A stretch of 64,000 nucleotides of DNA from Paracentrotus lividus. Lineage: Eukaryota; Echinodermata; Echinoidea; Camarodonta; Echinidae. How positions within the stretch are numbered: the first letter of the stretch is position 1; every line of letters begins with the position of its first letter. The stretch spans positions 12,213,244 through 12,277,243 of the forward strand of contig CALNVZ010003434.1 of the NCBI GenBank assembly GCA_940671915.1. Reading direction: 5' to 3'. Both the position numbers and the translations under genes were made by a program. The notes below the pieces were generated by a model, which was not told where the DNA came from, did no database searches, and worked only from the letters and a program-made list of their open reading frames with translations. Positions 13,101 through 25,400 of this stretch are shown in pieces.

Positions 13101-16100
13101 GCGGCCATAGAAATCCCAACTGACCATATAGGCATATGGTGAATATTCATAAGACATGGTCCCACATACATACATTTGTGTGTATAATTGAAAGACGTCA
13201 GCCAAATCTAAACCTAGAATTAAAGAAAATCACTCATTATCATTTTACCAAATTTCACAACAGCATGGTAGATATTTTATTAAACAAGATACAAGAAACA
13301 AAATAGACACTGCTAATTGCTGAAGAAGACAAATTGGGTTTATAAAAGTAAGTATTTTTTTTAAATCCTAGATTTAAAAAAAAATAAAAAAATAGAACTC
13401 AATATTATTTCACCAAATTTCATAGTAGCACGGTAGATATATTACTAAACAAGATACAAGAAACAAACTAGACACTGCTAATTGCTGAAGAAGGTTAAAA
13501 ATTAGTAACTAGTGCAATTAGCAGATTATGACAATGACCTTGCCTCAAATGAGTCAACCAGCAAATAAATCTGTCAGTTGCACTCAGCTTGGTTGCCTAA
13601 ATTGTCAATTTAGATGGAAGATTTAGGGGGAAACAAGACCATATGTGTGCGTAGAACATTATAAATCTAATTACTGAAACTTTTGAAAACTTATTTCAGC
13701 CTTGGAGAGAGACAAACAAGAAAATAATGAGCGCATGAGTATTCAAAATCGAATGACATGCGCCGTTAACAACAACAACAGCGCACTCACCTGACAATAT
13801 TAGCGGCCCTCTTGTGGCTATGCCTATATATCTGTCAAAATATCTTGCGCCTTCGTAGTGACCATTGGTTGTGTATTTAACGAACATACGTGATAAGCAA
13901 GCACATTATGTTTGCTGGCAGTTGATGTCAGAAAAATACTGTGTATAAAAAAAATGAAGATCCGGGATTTACAAAAATAGTTAACTTATTACATGTAGAT
14001 AATTTTGATGTATATGAGGAATCATCACCTGAGTAAAAGATTCTAACTAGTTACTTACAAACATGTATGTCTTAATCACTTTTCTTTTTACATTCCATTG
14101 TTTTTTCCACAGTACATAAAAAACCTTTACAAGAGGATGAAATAGCGGCAGTGTGTGAGGGCGCTCTTCATGCTCTAGAATACCTTCACAAGGTTTGAGA
14201 CGATACACAGAGACATTAAAAGCTGCCACATCCTACTCACACAGAACATGGAACTGTTAAATTAGGTTAGTAGTACTATTAGGTGAATCCAAACTTGTTT
14301 GAAGTACGCATTGAGAGAAAAGGTGTTGAATCTAAGTGTTGAAGTACTTGCGTACGTGAACTTCATAAATTATGATTCTTATTAGTTGAAAATGACTGAT
14401 ATTTTTTTGCAAGGGTTTCCTTTTAAAGAGATTCATGAATTTCATGAATTAATGATCAGCATGCAAATATATATGTGACATAAGGTCGATACTCAGATGA
14501 TGATTAATGTTTTTTTTTTTTTTCAATCATATCTTGGGTTTAGATTAATATGATATTCGTTTGTTTACACTGGGTAGCTACTTCAATTTTTATTGACTGC
14601 ATATTAGCCCTACATGAAAATACCCCCAAGCACCTTTGCTGGAAGGCAGCAATATGTTAGATTTTTAGAAATTCTACGGCCGGATAAATACTTTACAAAT
14701 AAAGATGAACATTAAATAACATTAGTACAATGTAGGCACACCTCAATAATTACTCATGCAGCTTCCCTGATTTTCATGAAGGGTTTACATTTATGTTTGT
14801 TATTTTGTATAACTTATCAGACTTAAAAATTGATAATGAAAACCTTTTATTTTCTCAAATGACTTCTCTTTCAGGTGACTTCGGTTCAGCGTCATTAGTA
14901 AATCCAGCCAACTCATTTGTAGGAACACCTTTTTGGTGAGTGTAATCTCTACTTTTATTTAGGCTTGAATTCAGTGTATTTACATTAATCATCTTCACAT
15001 AGTTTACATAGATAGCCTCATGGTAGATGAATATAAGTATGCTAATTCATGGTTATTTCAATCAGTAGTGGATGTCAGTTTAAAATTCTTTTGTCAATTT
15101 TAACCAAGCAAATTACCAATATCTTGGCTGTGTCTCACCAAGTTGTTTATAAGCTACGAATGACTTTACGAACGACTGGTGATCACTTCTTGCGTTAAAT
15201 TATGAAGCATATTGTGAATAGTATAGCACCCAAGAACATACTCCAGTCATTGTAAAGTCATTCGTAACTTAAAAGAACAACTTGGTGAAAAACCACCCTG
15301 GAGTTAATTTTAATTGCGCTGCATCAAGAGGCTTACTTTAACAACCCAGCTGAGATGGTATGAATATATAAATATATTGAATGATAGCACTGACAACTAA
15401 AAATGAGACTCCTTCATTTCTTTTACACGTTTTCTCCATCATCTTGTCACATTATACAGGATGGCTCCTGAAGTAATACTTGCCATGGATGAGGGGCAGT
15501 ATGATGGAAAGGTGGATGTCTGGTCACTAGGAATCACATGTATCGAATTAGGTCAGTGCACATCAGGCAATGCTGCGCCAATATTTCCTCCGGCAATCGT
15601 TGCTTCGGGTTTTATGTTAGGTTTAGGATTTGATATAGTGTCGGGTTGAGGCCTGCGACGGCTATGGGCAACACAAGCTACATGTACGTTGCACGCACAT
15701 GCCCTGTAACCTACGATCAGCTTTGACCACTGCATAAACAAGTGGGTATGAGAGTAAAGAAGATTGGGTACCAATGCTACAAGGGAATAAGAAGATTTAT
15801 ACCCCTTCATAAGTGCCCTGATGGTTGTAAAATGACCTGTTTAACTACTTCTGTGAAATATGCAATTTATTCAATGAAGTCTACAGTAAATCCAAGGTTA
15901 ATTGATATTCCCAAAGTGTGTGCATTGAGGTCAGAGAATTTAATTTTGTTTGTGTATTAGTTTTTATGTTGGGGGAGGGGGGAGGAATTTTCCATATTGT
16001 GGATAAGCCAATTTAAATCTTAGAGGTATATTACCTAATGACGTTTCTTATATTTAAACGGTACTCTTTTGATCGGGCACATATTTTCAGACGGGATTTG

Positions 16101-16382
16101 TAGTTTGAGACATTCTATGTATTTTATTCTCTAATGTGTTATTTGTCCATTTTCGTTCTCATGACAGCTGAAAGAAAACCACCGTTATTTAACATGAATG
16201 CCATGAGTGCCCTGTATCACATCGCCCAGAACGACCCTCCATCGTTATCAACATCTGGTTGGAACCAGTGCTTCCATGATTTCATCAGGGCTTGCCTGGC
16301 CAAGGAGCCCGACAGCCGCCCCAGTGCAACGCATTTATTACAGGTATGTTTGTAGCCAGCCCCCCCCCCCCCCACCTTTCTT

Positions 16383-16417
<35 letters not shown>

Positions 16418-19400
16418 CGCCCAAGTGCAACACCATTATAACAGACCTGTATGTTTCTAGAAGTCCCTTTCCTGCTCTCTCAGCCACCCAAGTGCAACAG
16501 TTATTACAGGTATGTTTGTAGCAACCCCCTTCTCCCTCTCTCAGCTGCCCAAGTGCAACAAAGGTCTGTCCCCCTCTCGCTCACTCTGTAAGCCACCCAA
16601 GTCCAATACGGTTACTACAGGGACATTTATAGCAGTCCCCTTTCGTTTTCTCATTCGTTGAACCCTCTGTTGTTACTTGAAGACTCCCTGTTGATGTGTC
16701 TAGAAATATTTTCATGTTTCTTTCGCTCCTTCTTGTCTTGCCCACCGAAGGTGAAGGCAAGACATAGAATCCAAATGGCTTCCGTCCGTCACACTTTACT
16801 TATTTACTTTAATTTTCTTTCTCTCTCTCTCTCAAATTTTGTGTCCTTTCCCAAATGACAAATAGTACTGTTAACCACTGACAAAATGATTTCCTTCCTT
16901 TTATAGCTGGAATTTGTGACGCGGGACAGACCCAACAACGTGCTGATAGATTTGATTGAGAAAACAAGGAAGGTGGTACGAGGAATGGATAATAAGAATG
17001 TTGGTAGGATAGCACAGCTCTTCAAGGGTCACAGACCAAGAGATGAAGATCTTGAGGCCAGTACTGACGATGTAAGTAAATCCATCTTAACACTAAACAA
17101 AGCTAGCTTAAGCAGGAGCCGGGTAACCATTGCTTCACCAGAACCTCACAGGCTCTTCATAAGAAATTAAATAATCCTGATTGGCTCCTTAAGTTTTCCT
17201 AGTAACATTTAACAGCTCATCACCTCATACACATTACTTACTCATAAAGGCTCCCTTAAAAACGAGCTTGAGTTGCCCGGCTGACTCAGTAAAACAAATT
17301 AATTGAAGATCAAATCCTGATTAGTACTTTTTTTAAGGAAAATAATATTTGCAATCTTCCTGGGAGTTGTTTGATTTTACAATATTTTCATCCTATACGT
17401 TATCTCCAGTAGATTTGCAACTATTCCTCAAACAAGTTCCCCCTCAAAATGAATTATTGACCACCCTTTCTTCCTTACTTCCACAAGTGTTTCCATCATG
17501 GTGGGTAGCAGACTATGGATATTTCTCTCAAAGAGGGGGGGGGGGGTGATTGTCCTTGAAAGATTTCCTAGAGAAATAGCAATCAAAGAAAGTTTTCCTG
17601 GGGTTGTTGTCCAAGATTCTTATTAAAATCTTGTGTTTGCAGCAGCCATCTGGTGATTCATTTGACCCGAGTGAGCCGACTGACAGCATGAACAGCGTCA
17701 ACGACAACAGTGAGGGCAGCAGTCAATCGGGAAGCGTCAATAGTATTCAACCTTCCAAGGATGGTAGTGCTGAAAACTCACAGATGCGTCATGAGAGGGT
17801 AAGAGAAAGAGACATAGAAATTAACTTATGCTTTCATCAATTTATATTTATTTATGTAGCTACATCATGCAGAGGCATTCCAAGTTTATTGGGCAAGACT
17901 TTGCAGTAGTTTTCTGGATACCATGACTACCATATAATCCCATGGTTTTCAAGCTTTTACTTTGCATTATGCCATCATCTTTTCGTGTTGTTTCCATATG
18001 CTTTGAAAAATAAATGTTTCCACCCGGTCTATGAATTCAATTTAAAACAACAAGAATTTGAGAAATTTTCATACAACAAAAAGGAAATTAATTGACCCCA
18101 AAATACTAATCACAAAGAAGATATAAAGAACTTCTAGGGTGTAAAGAAAAAAAGTTGTGCAATAATCTTGGAGTGCCTCTAAACCTGGTCATAGACCTTT
18201 TATTCTTTATCCTTTTAATCAATTCTACATTTCAAAGGTACAAAGAGCTTATGATGAAAACCTTTTTTACCCATTTCTTCATCTTGATGAGCTTTCTGTC
18301 AATCATCTTTGATTGGACACACCTTGCATTCAAACTTCTGGAATGCTCCTCCTTCCTCCTTTTGCTCTCCTCACATTATTGTCATGTCCCTATTTTATTC
18401 ATTTTGTGATTAGTGTCATGCATGTCTCATTTATTACTCCAGCCCAGACCCTAACCCTCTAACCCAATTTGAAGAGAAAGACTTAAGACTGCCTTTTCAA
18501 TTTACAATACTGTGAAATATTGATATTGCATTAGCAATGAGACCTGCAGTGAACGAAAAGGTTTTAGTTTTCAAACATTTAAAAATCTGTGTGTGCAAAA
18601 AGCTGCCTGATTTTCTTGTATTATGCAATCAACTTTGTTCCAAAAAGATTTTTTGACAGAGGTAACAGACAGTATGCTGCACTCATTGTGTTAAGCTTTC
18701 AGACAATCTGATCTGCAGATCATATTCAATATTTTGTGTGGTGTGAAATGCATGTTGTCTAGGATTGCAGTGATTTTTATTATGTTGATTGGAGTTTTGA
18801 TTTTGGCATCAATCAAATTTTGAGAGCATGGCAGAACGTGGCTAATTGTCAATATTGACTTGTCTGATCACTCTTTTCTTGTTCGAAGCAAACTAAAATA
18901 ATGCTCTAGTTCTTTTAAGGGTCCCCCACATAATGCAGTGCTGATAACACTATCATGTCATTTCACCTTTGTTTCTTAACACAATGCTACTTGATTTTCA
19001 ATGTCAATGTCATCCCCATTATTATTTGCAACATTCTTCCTTTCTTGAGTCCTCTTTATTTATTTAATACCCAATCACAGTCGATCATCAAAACATTTTT
19101 ACATGAATTTTATTATTAAATTGATCAAACATAAAACTAAATTATGTTTAGAATCATTGATAGTTTATATTTTATAAGACTTCTTTCCATAATGTTTCTT
19201 TAAACAACTGTTTTCAACTGTTTTCATAATAAAAATGTATTAAATGACTAGCACCTAGGGTTACAGTATAATAATTTTTCTTTCAGATTGTAAATCAAAA
19301 TATATTACTGATAATACTTTGTGAGTAATATAATTAGTAGCTTTTAGACAGTTCCTCAATTTAATACTCTTTTTCTAACATGACTGGTTATTGTAATGAA

Positions 19401-22400
19401 TAAATAAATTAATTGTGATTTAGAGAGATCTCTTGTTGCATACTAACCAATTCCTCTTTTTACAAGTTCTGTAAAGTAACAATCTCTTCTTGCTTGTTAC
19501 CCCTTGCCTTCCTCCTCCTCTGTCCTTGTCTACTTGTATCATTGCCAACCAATACCATCAAATTTGCCCATACCATCCCCCCTCAAAATACACCTGTCAA
19601 TTATGAAATGCCCCCCCTCAGCGGCTGAGGAAGCCGTCATCGGGACTGGATGGCAGGGAGGCGTTGGCGATGGGTGTGTCCCCGTGCCCCTCCCTGGACA
19701 GCATGGTTTCTATCTCTTCCTTCTGCTCGTCTCTGGGCTCCATCTCCTACGCCGAACGAGAGGCCTTCCTGGCCGCCTCGGGCTCGGTCCGGCTACGGAT
19801 CAGGGAGAAGCGTAAGGTACAGACCTTGTCCATCATGGATCCTTTGTGTTGGTGTTCGGTATGTTGGCTATCCTCCCCTAAAAAGAAAAAAAAAAGAAGA
19901 AGAATCAAACAAAACAAAAGAAATAAACGCTCACACAAAAGGAAAAGTGAAAAGAAGCGGCATCACTCACTGGCAATTTGGATGGCTCTTTGGTTTGTTC
20001 CGTGGCAATCTTGTTTTGTGTTGGTTTTAAGTTTGCTTAGTTTGTGCTCGTTTCAATGCTGCATGAAGTCTGTTGCATGAGCAATGCCGTAGTGTCTTCT
20101 TAGAAGAGTAGCAATACACCAAATCTAATGCACAGTACCAAAAACAACATTAGTCCGTAGGCAGAACATGTTCTGAGCCCCCCCCCCCCCCACATGGACC
20201 AGAGTATTAGCAGCCTAGTCACATACATAACTACATTTCATGTAAAACACAATAGACGTTTGCAGGATGATGCACGTAGAATAATAGGTATTTCCAAGGT
20301 ATGGACAGAACTGATGCAACAGAAATTTATTTCAAGCCCTTGATAAACCAAATCAAATGTACAAAACCACCATTATTGTAAAATGAAGGAGAGCTAAACC
20401 ACTTGTATAATAATGAAGATAGGGCCCTTTTCTACATGAATCTACCAACTGTCTGATTTGTTTGGAAATGGAATGGACCAAACTAGGTTTCCTAGCAGGA
20501 ATTCTTTCAATATGCCAAGATGGCATCATGTTGTACCTGTATGTTTAGATGTTAAAACAAATTAATAAGCAGTATTCAAAGCATTTTGTGCAAGAGCATT
20601 TTAATTTGTTGCATCCGACTTTATCTATGATTTGGACCCAATGAGAATATACTGCATGAAGTAGAATGCAAGAAGTGAGAATGCCTTATTTGATTACATG
20701 TACATTGTATCTCCAAGATCACGATATTTGCTTCATTTGTGAACAGGGCTTCTACATGTTTGCGTCCAGCTGCAAATAATGTGAATTGAAGCTGTAGCCT
20801 AAACGTAGATATAAACTGGATTTTTTCTTTGTTCCTGTGCCTACATGTATCTGTAGTTGTAATGTTTTTGTATGTTTTCATATTTTTATTTCTGTTTGGA
20901 AGGCTGGCTGGAAGCATTGTTTCATTGAATCAATCTTATGTCCACCATAATTTGTTGATGTTGGTATTTTCATATTTTCATTAGCTTCAATTAAGATGTT
21001 TTGCTTGAAGACATTATCAAGGTTATATATCTTTTTAAACCAAATTTCTAAAGAAATTATAAAAGGGCAATCTTATCCTAATTTTAAGTTGACCTTAGTG
21101 GAATCAGAAAACTTGAGAGCCTTATACAGGGGATACACATTTGGGAGTAGAAAAATACCTCAACGTGAATCCTGTAACTGTACATGTAGAAAGCAGATCA
21201 ACCTTATTAAACATTTATGTAAATAATTTATTTATGAAGCAATATTATGGTATCTGAAAGCATTTAGGGATGGACTTTTCTTCTAATGAAAGTAATGAAA
21301 GTGTCAAAGAGCTGGAATAATTATTTCATGTACACTGTAGTATGCATTTTTAGTAAGATTCATGTCTCCGCATTTACCAGGGATATGATATATTGATTTT
21401 AGGAATTTAGTTTGAAATCATCCATTATCATTGCCTCATTGCTTTATTTAAAACCTGCCACTTGGCATGTATGTTTTATTATTTGAACTTAAAATTTTTA
21501 TTCCACACCACCCATCACAAAAACAATTGCAATGCCTCATGGCTATTGCCTTATCATTTTATCTTTTTGAAACCTTTAAGCTACTCTATAAGTGGTTATC
21601 TTCATTAGTCAGTCCTCACAAACATTATAATCAATAAAAAAAAAAAAAAAAGACCGCAAAATTTGCAAAATTGTGCTCTGCGAGTCCCACTACCTAGTCT
21701 AAAAGTACCAAAAATATCTTTGCTCAATTTTTTGTTGTTGCTTATTCACTAGACAATTTTTATAATGTGAATGGTGTAATGTTTTAAGGTCTCAACAATC
21801 ATCATTGCCCGCTTCATGTCTGATATCATTTTCCCACCACACTGTTTCAAGGCCTTTATTTTCTCATCTATCACCAGGGGGGTGTTTCATAAAGAGTTAA
21901 GTAGACTTAAAGTCGCACTTAATTTATATGCGCATCTTGTTTTATAACGCGCAATTTAATTGATAGATTGCACAATGGTGCGCATCCCATGAGCATGGTC
22001 AATCCAATGAGGTGATGCGTAATATAACGCACAAAAATAATGTATGTTAAGTGGCGATTTTAAGTCTACTTAACTTTTGTGAAACACCCCAGCTCTTCTT
22101 TATTTATCTCTGCAATGGTTCACAGCTTTGATTTTATCCTTTAGACCTAAGAACAGCTTTATTGTTTTCCTTTGCTCTGATTATTTCACTCTGATTATGA
22201 TGTCACCACTGCACGGGTTCTGGCAAACTTGAGGCTTATTTTGGACCTTTCAAGAATTCCCCCATTTCTTTCCAGCTCTTTTTTTCATCTTTCACTCCCA
22301 TATTCTTTTTGTAAACATTTCTTTATTTTCCATTGCTTATACGAGAGAACATTGATTGCAACCCGTCTCTGCTATCTAATACTACTAATATCGCACTAAT

Positions 22401-25400
22401 CCTATGTCATATATTGTCAATTTCACACTAACCCATAACCCTTTGCTTTTGTTCCTCACAGCTCACTGTCAGTATCAAAGCTATCTCACTTTTATATTCT
22501 GCTTTATTCCTATTCATTTTGTATGATCTATTTTCTTCTCATATCATTGTGACAATTGATTCCACTGCCACAACCAGTTGTGCATTCTCTATAAGGGCGT
22601 GTCACTCATCCTGCAGACTCCTCTGATTCCTTTCATTTAGACATCAACAAGAGTACTGTCACCTTGCTACTGTTTGCCTGAAAAAGAGCAGAAGCTCTTG
22701 TGTCAGACGCAGGGAGGTGCACATTTCTTTCAGGCAGGCAGGAGCAAGGTTACTGTCGGATGCAGGGTTCTTTGCAAATTGATGCACAATCGGTTGTGGC
22801 AATGGTATTATTGCTGCCTTAGAGACTTTAAAACGACCTGTAAGGCCAACGAAACTTGAATTTGCCTTCACCCACCTTTATGCATTATGAATCGAGGCTG
22901 CGTTTCCAACTCAAACTAAAAAATTGTGATCAGCTTAATCAACCATCTCTTTGTCATGTGGGGTATTGTTTTCATGGTTCAATGGTATTGGTCAGTGGGG
23001 GGGGGGGGGGTTACATTCTATACTCAATAGTCCAAATTCATGAAGTGCTCTTTTGTCCATAGATTTTGTAGAGCCCCGCCAGACTTACATTACAATGACC
23101 AATAAAAATCTAGCATCAAACCAAAATATTGCTTAATTTTTTTGTTTAGAAGTCAGGGGGCAGAGTACCTGGGGTCAGTCTTCCGTGTATCTATCTGGTT
23201 TGAGCCATACTGATGTGCAGAAATTACAGACGTTTATTTGGTGGTTCTTCTGGTGATAACAAAAGTAATGAGTAAAATGGGTCTGTAGTTGAATAGGAAA
23301 ATTCATTGGTTATTGCCATTTGCCGTGTGAAAATCTCTCTGCCTTGAAGGACTTGAAGGTCCACTGCATGTAGTCCCTGTGAAATATTGTTTGCAGATAT
23401 CCTCGTCAAAAATTGCTGTGGTATACATTCAAAAATTCATTCAAAATTTGGCACCCTCTTTAGGGGTCTTTGGCAAGCCGTAAAATTTTTTGGTCCCACA
23501 ATTTTTGTTTTTCAGTAGCAGTCCTCTGGCACCATATTTGTGATATCTCCATGGAAAGATGACACTTCACTGACTATTATTCAGCAGTGAATCCCTACAA
23601 ACATTGCTTCAATGGTATAACTAACTCTTATAACCCTTTACCTAACAAAAACCTTACTGCAGCCCTAACCCTTACTATACATCTTGGGCGAAACCCTGTA
23701 GCAACTTTTGACGGAGTGAATCCTTCTTGGGGTAGTTCTTGTTGGCCAAAGACCATATTTATCACAAGATTTCACTGTTTCATCTTTCTAACTTTCTTCT
23801 CTTGTCTGACTTGCAGTTGCCGAGTGATAGCTTCAGCGCAAGCCTGTCATCAGAGACCCCTGACCTGCCATTCACAAGGGATGTAGCTATCGTGAGAACT
23901 TCAAGACCATCAGACCAACATCGGTTGTTACCAGGCAGAGAGAAGGAACATGAGAATGAACAGAGGCAACAATTCTCAGGTATATATTGTGTCGGCTAAT
24001 GCAGGAGAGAAGAAATGTCTTTGAAATCCAACCTATTTCATTGTTATTACTATCATTATTCATTCAGCAATACAAATCAGAAAAAATATTGAATGAATAC
24101 AGAAAAACATTCAATTTATGCTGATAAAAAGTAGAAGGAAGTGTAAAAATAAGAGAGAAGAAACAAAAAATGGTTGCCTATGAACCAGGGTTTACAAAAA
24201 TGAAATTCTTCATGTTTGTTTGAGCATGCAAACTCATTGTTTAGATGGTAACAAACCCTAATAACTCTCATTAGCATGCTAAAGAGAGATAAAGTTCTTG
24301 GAATTTTTAAAGAAGTTGGACTGTTGTGCTGGATAGATAGACAGGCATGGAGGAGATATATATTGTTCATGATGCACAAGAAGGCATTGGCTGATCCAGA
24401 CAAAGCCTCATTGACCAAGAAGTAGTTGTATCACAACTATAATGATTATGGTCTCATATGATTGTGATATGAGTATGAAATACATGGTGGTAGATTTTAT
24501 GTTGGAATAACTGTGAACCTGTGGAGTGATGATTTACAAATTCAGTTATCTTCCAGAACAGCCTAGCGATGCATGTTAGCGTAGCAAAACTTTTTTAACA
24601 TTCCAAAGCATGTTTCTGAAGCATTTCCCCCTATTGCTCATGATTCCGAAGCCCGATCGCTTGATGGTATGTAAGATGATGATAATGCTTTCATTCCACC
24701 TCTTTCATCTCGTTGCCTAGTTAAAAAGAGGATGAGGAGACAGCATCAGAAACAGATTCAGCAGCTGGAGACGAGGCTCAAACAGGAAGTGGATGAGCTG
24801 AGAGATAAACTAGATAAAGAATTCAACCAGTGTGTGCAAGCTAATGTTAAAAGCTAGATAAACTCTTAATAAGACACACTACAGATCTAGAGAAAAAGGT
24901 ATGACATTCACATTTTTTGTTATATGGTTATATTTAAATAAATGAGCTGAGAGATAAAAAGATTAAAAGTTCAACCAGTGTGTGCAAGCTAATGTTAAAG
25001 AGCTAGATAAACTCTTAATAAGGCATACTACAGATTAGAGTAAAGGTATGGCAATCATCTTTCTTGCTCTATGTGTTAGTATTTAAAGTTGGTGAGCTGA
25101 GAGATAAACTAGATCAAGAATTCAACCAGTGTGTGCAAGCTAATGTTAAAGACTAGATAAACTCTTAATAAGGCATACTTCAGATCTAGAGAAAAAGGTA
25201 TGACAATCATATTTCTTTCTTGGTGTATGGTTGGTTAGTATTTGAATTTAATGAGCTGAGAGACAAAATAAGATAAAGAATTCAACCAGTGGTGTGCAAG
25301 CTAATGTTAAAGAGCTAGATAAACTCTAATAAGACATACTACAGATCTAGAGAAAAAGGTATGACATTCACATTTTTTGTTATTGGTTAATATTTAGAAT

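Larger units (their letters stand above)
17799..23816 (+). other. TAOK intron 10 (interrupted by a candidate cassette exon)
   Basis: Six kilobases, mostly anonymous. It holds the candidate cassette exon at 19622-19816, poly-C runs (near 20180), a poly-A run (21637-21651) and a 212-bp MITE (21879-22090). A G run lies at 22997-23010. Confidence 0.75.

Noticed and set aside
20621-21226. 98- and 76-codon ORFs in intron 10
   Set aside because: No homology, no splice context, ordinary A-T rich composition.
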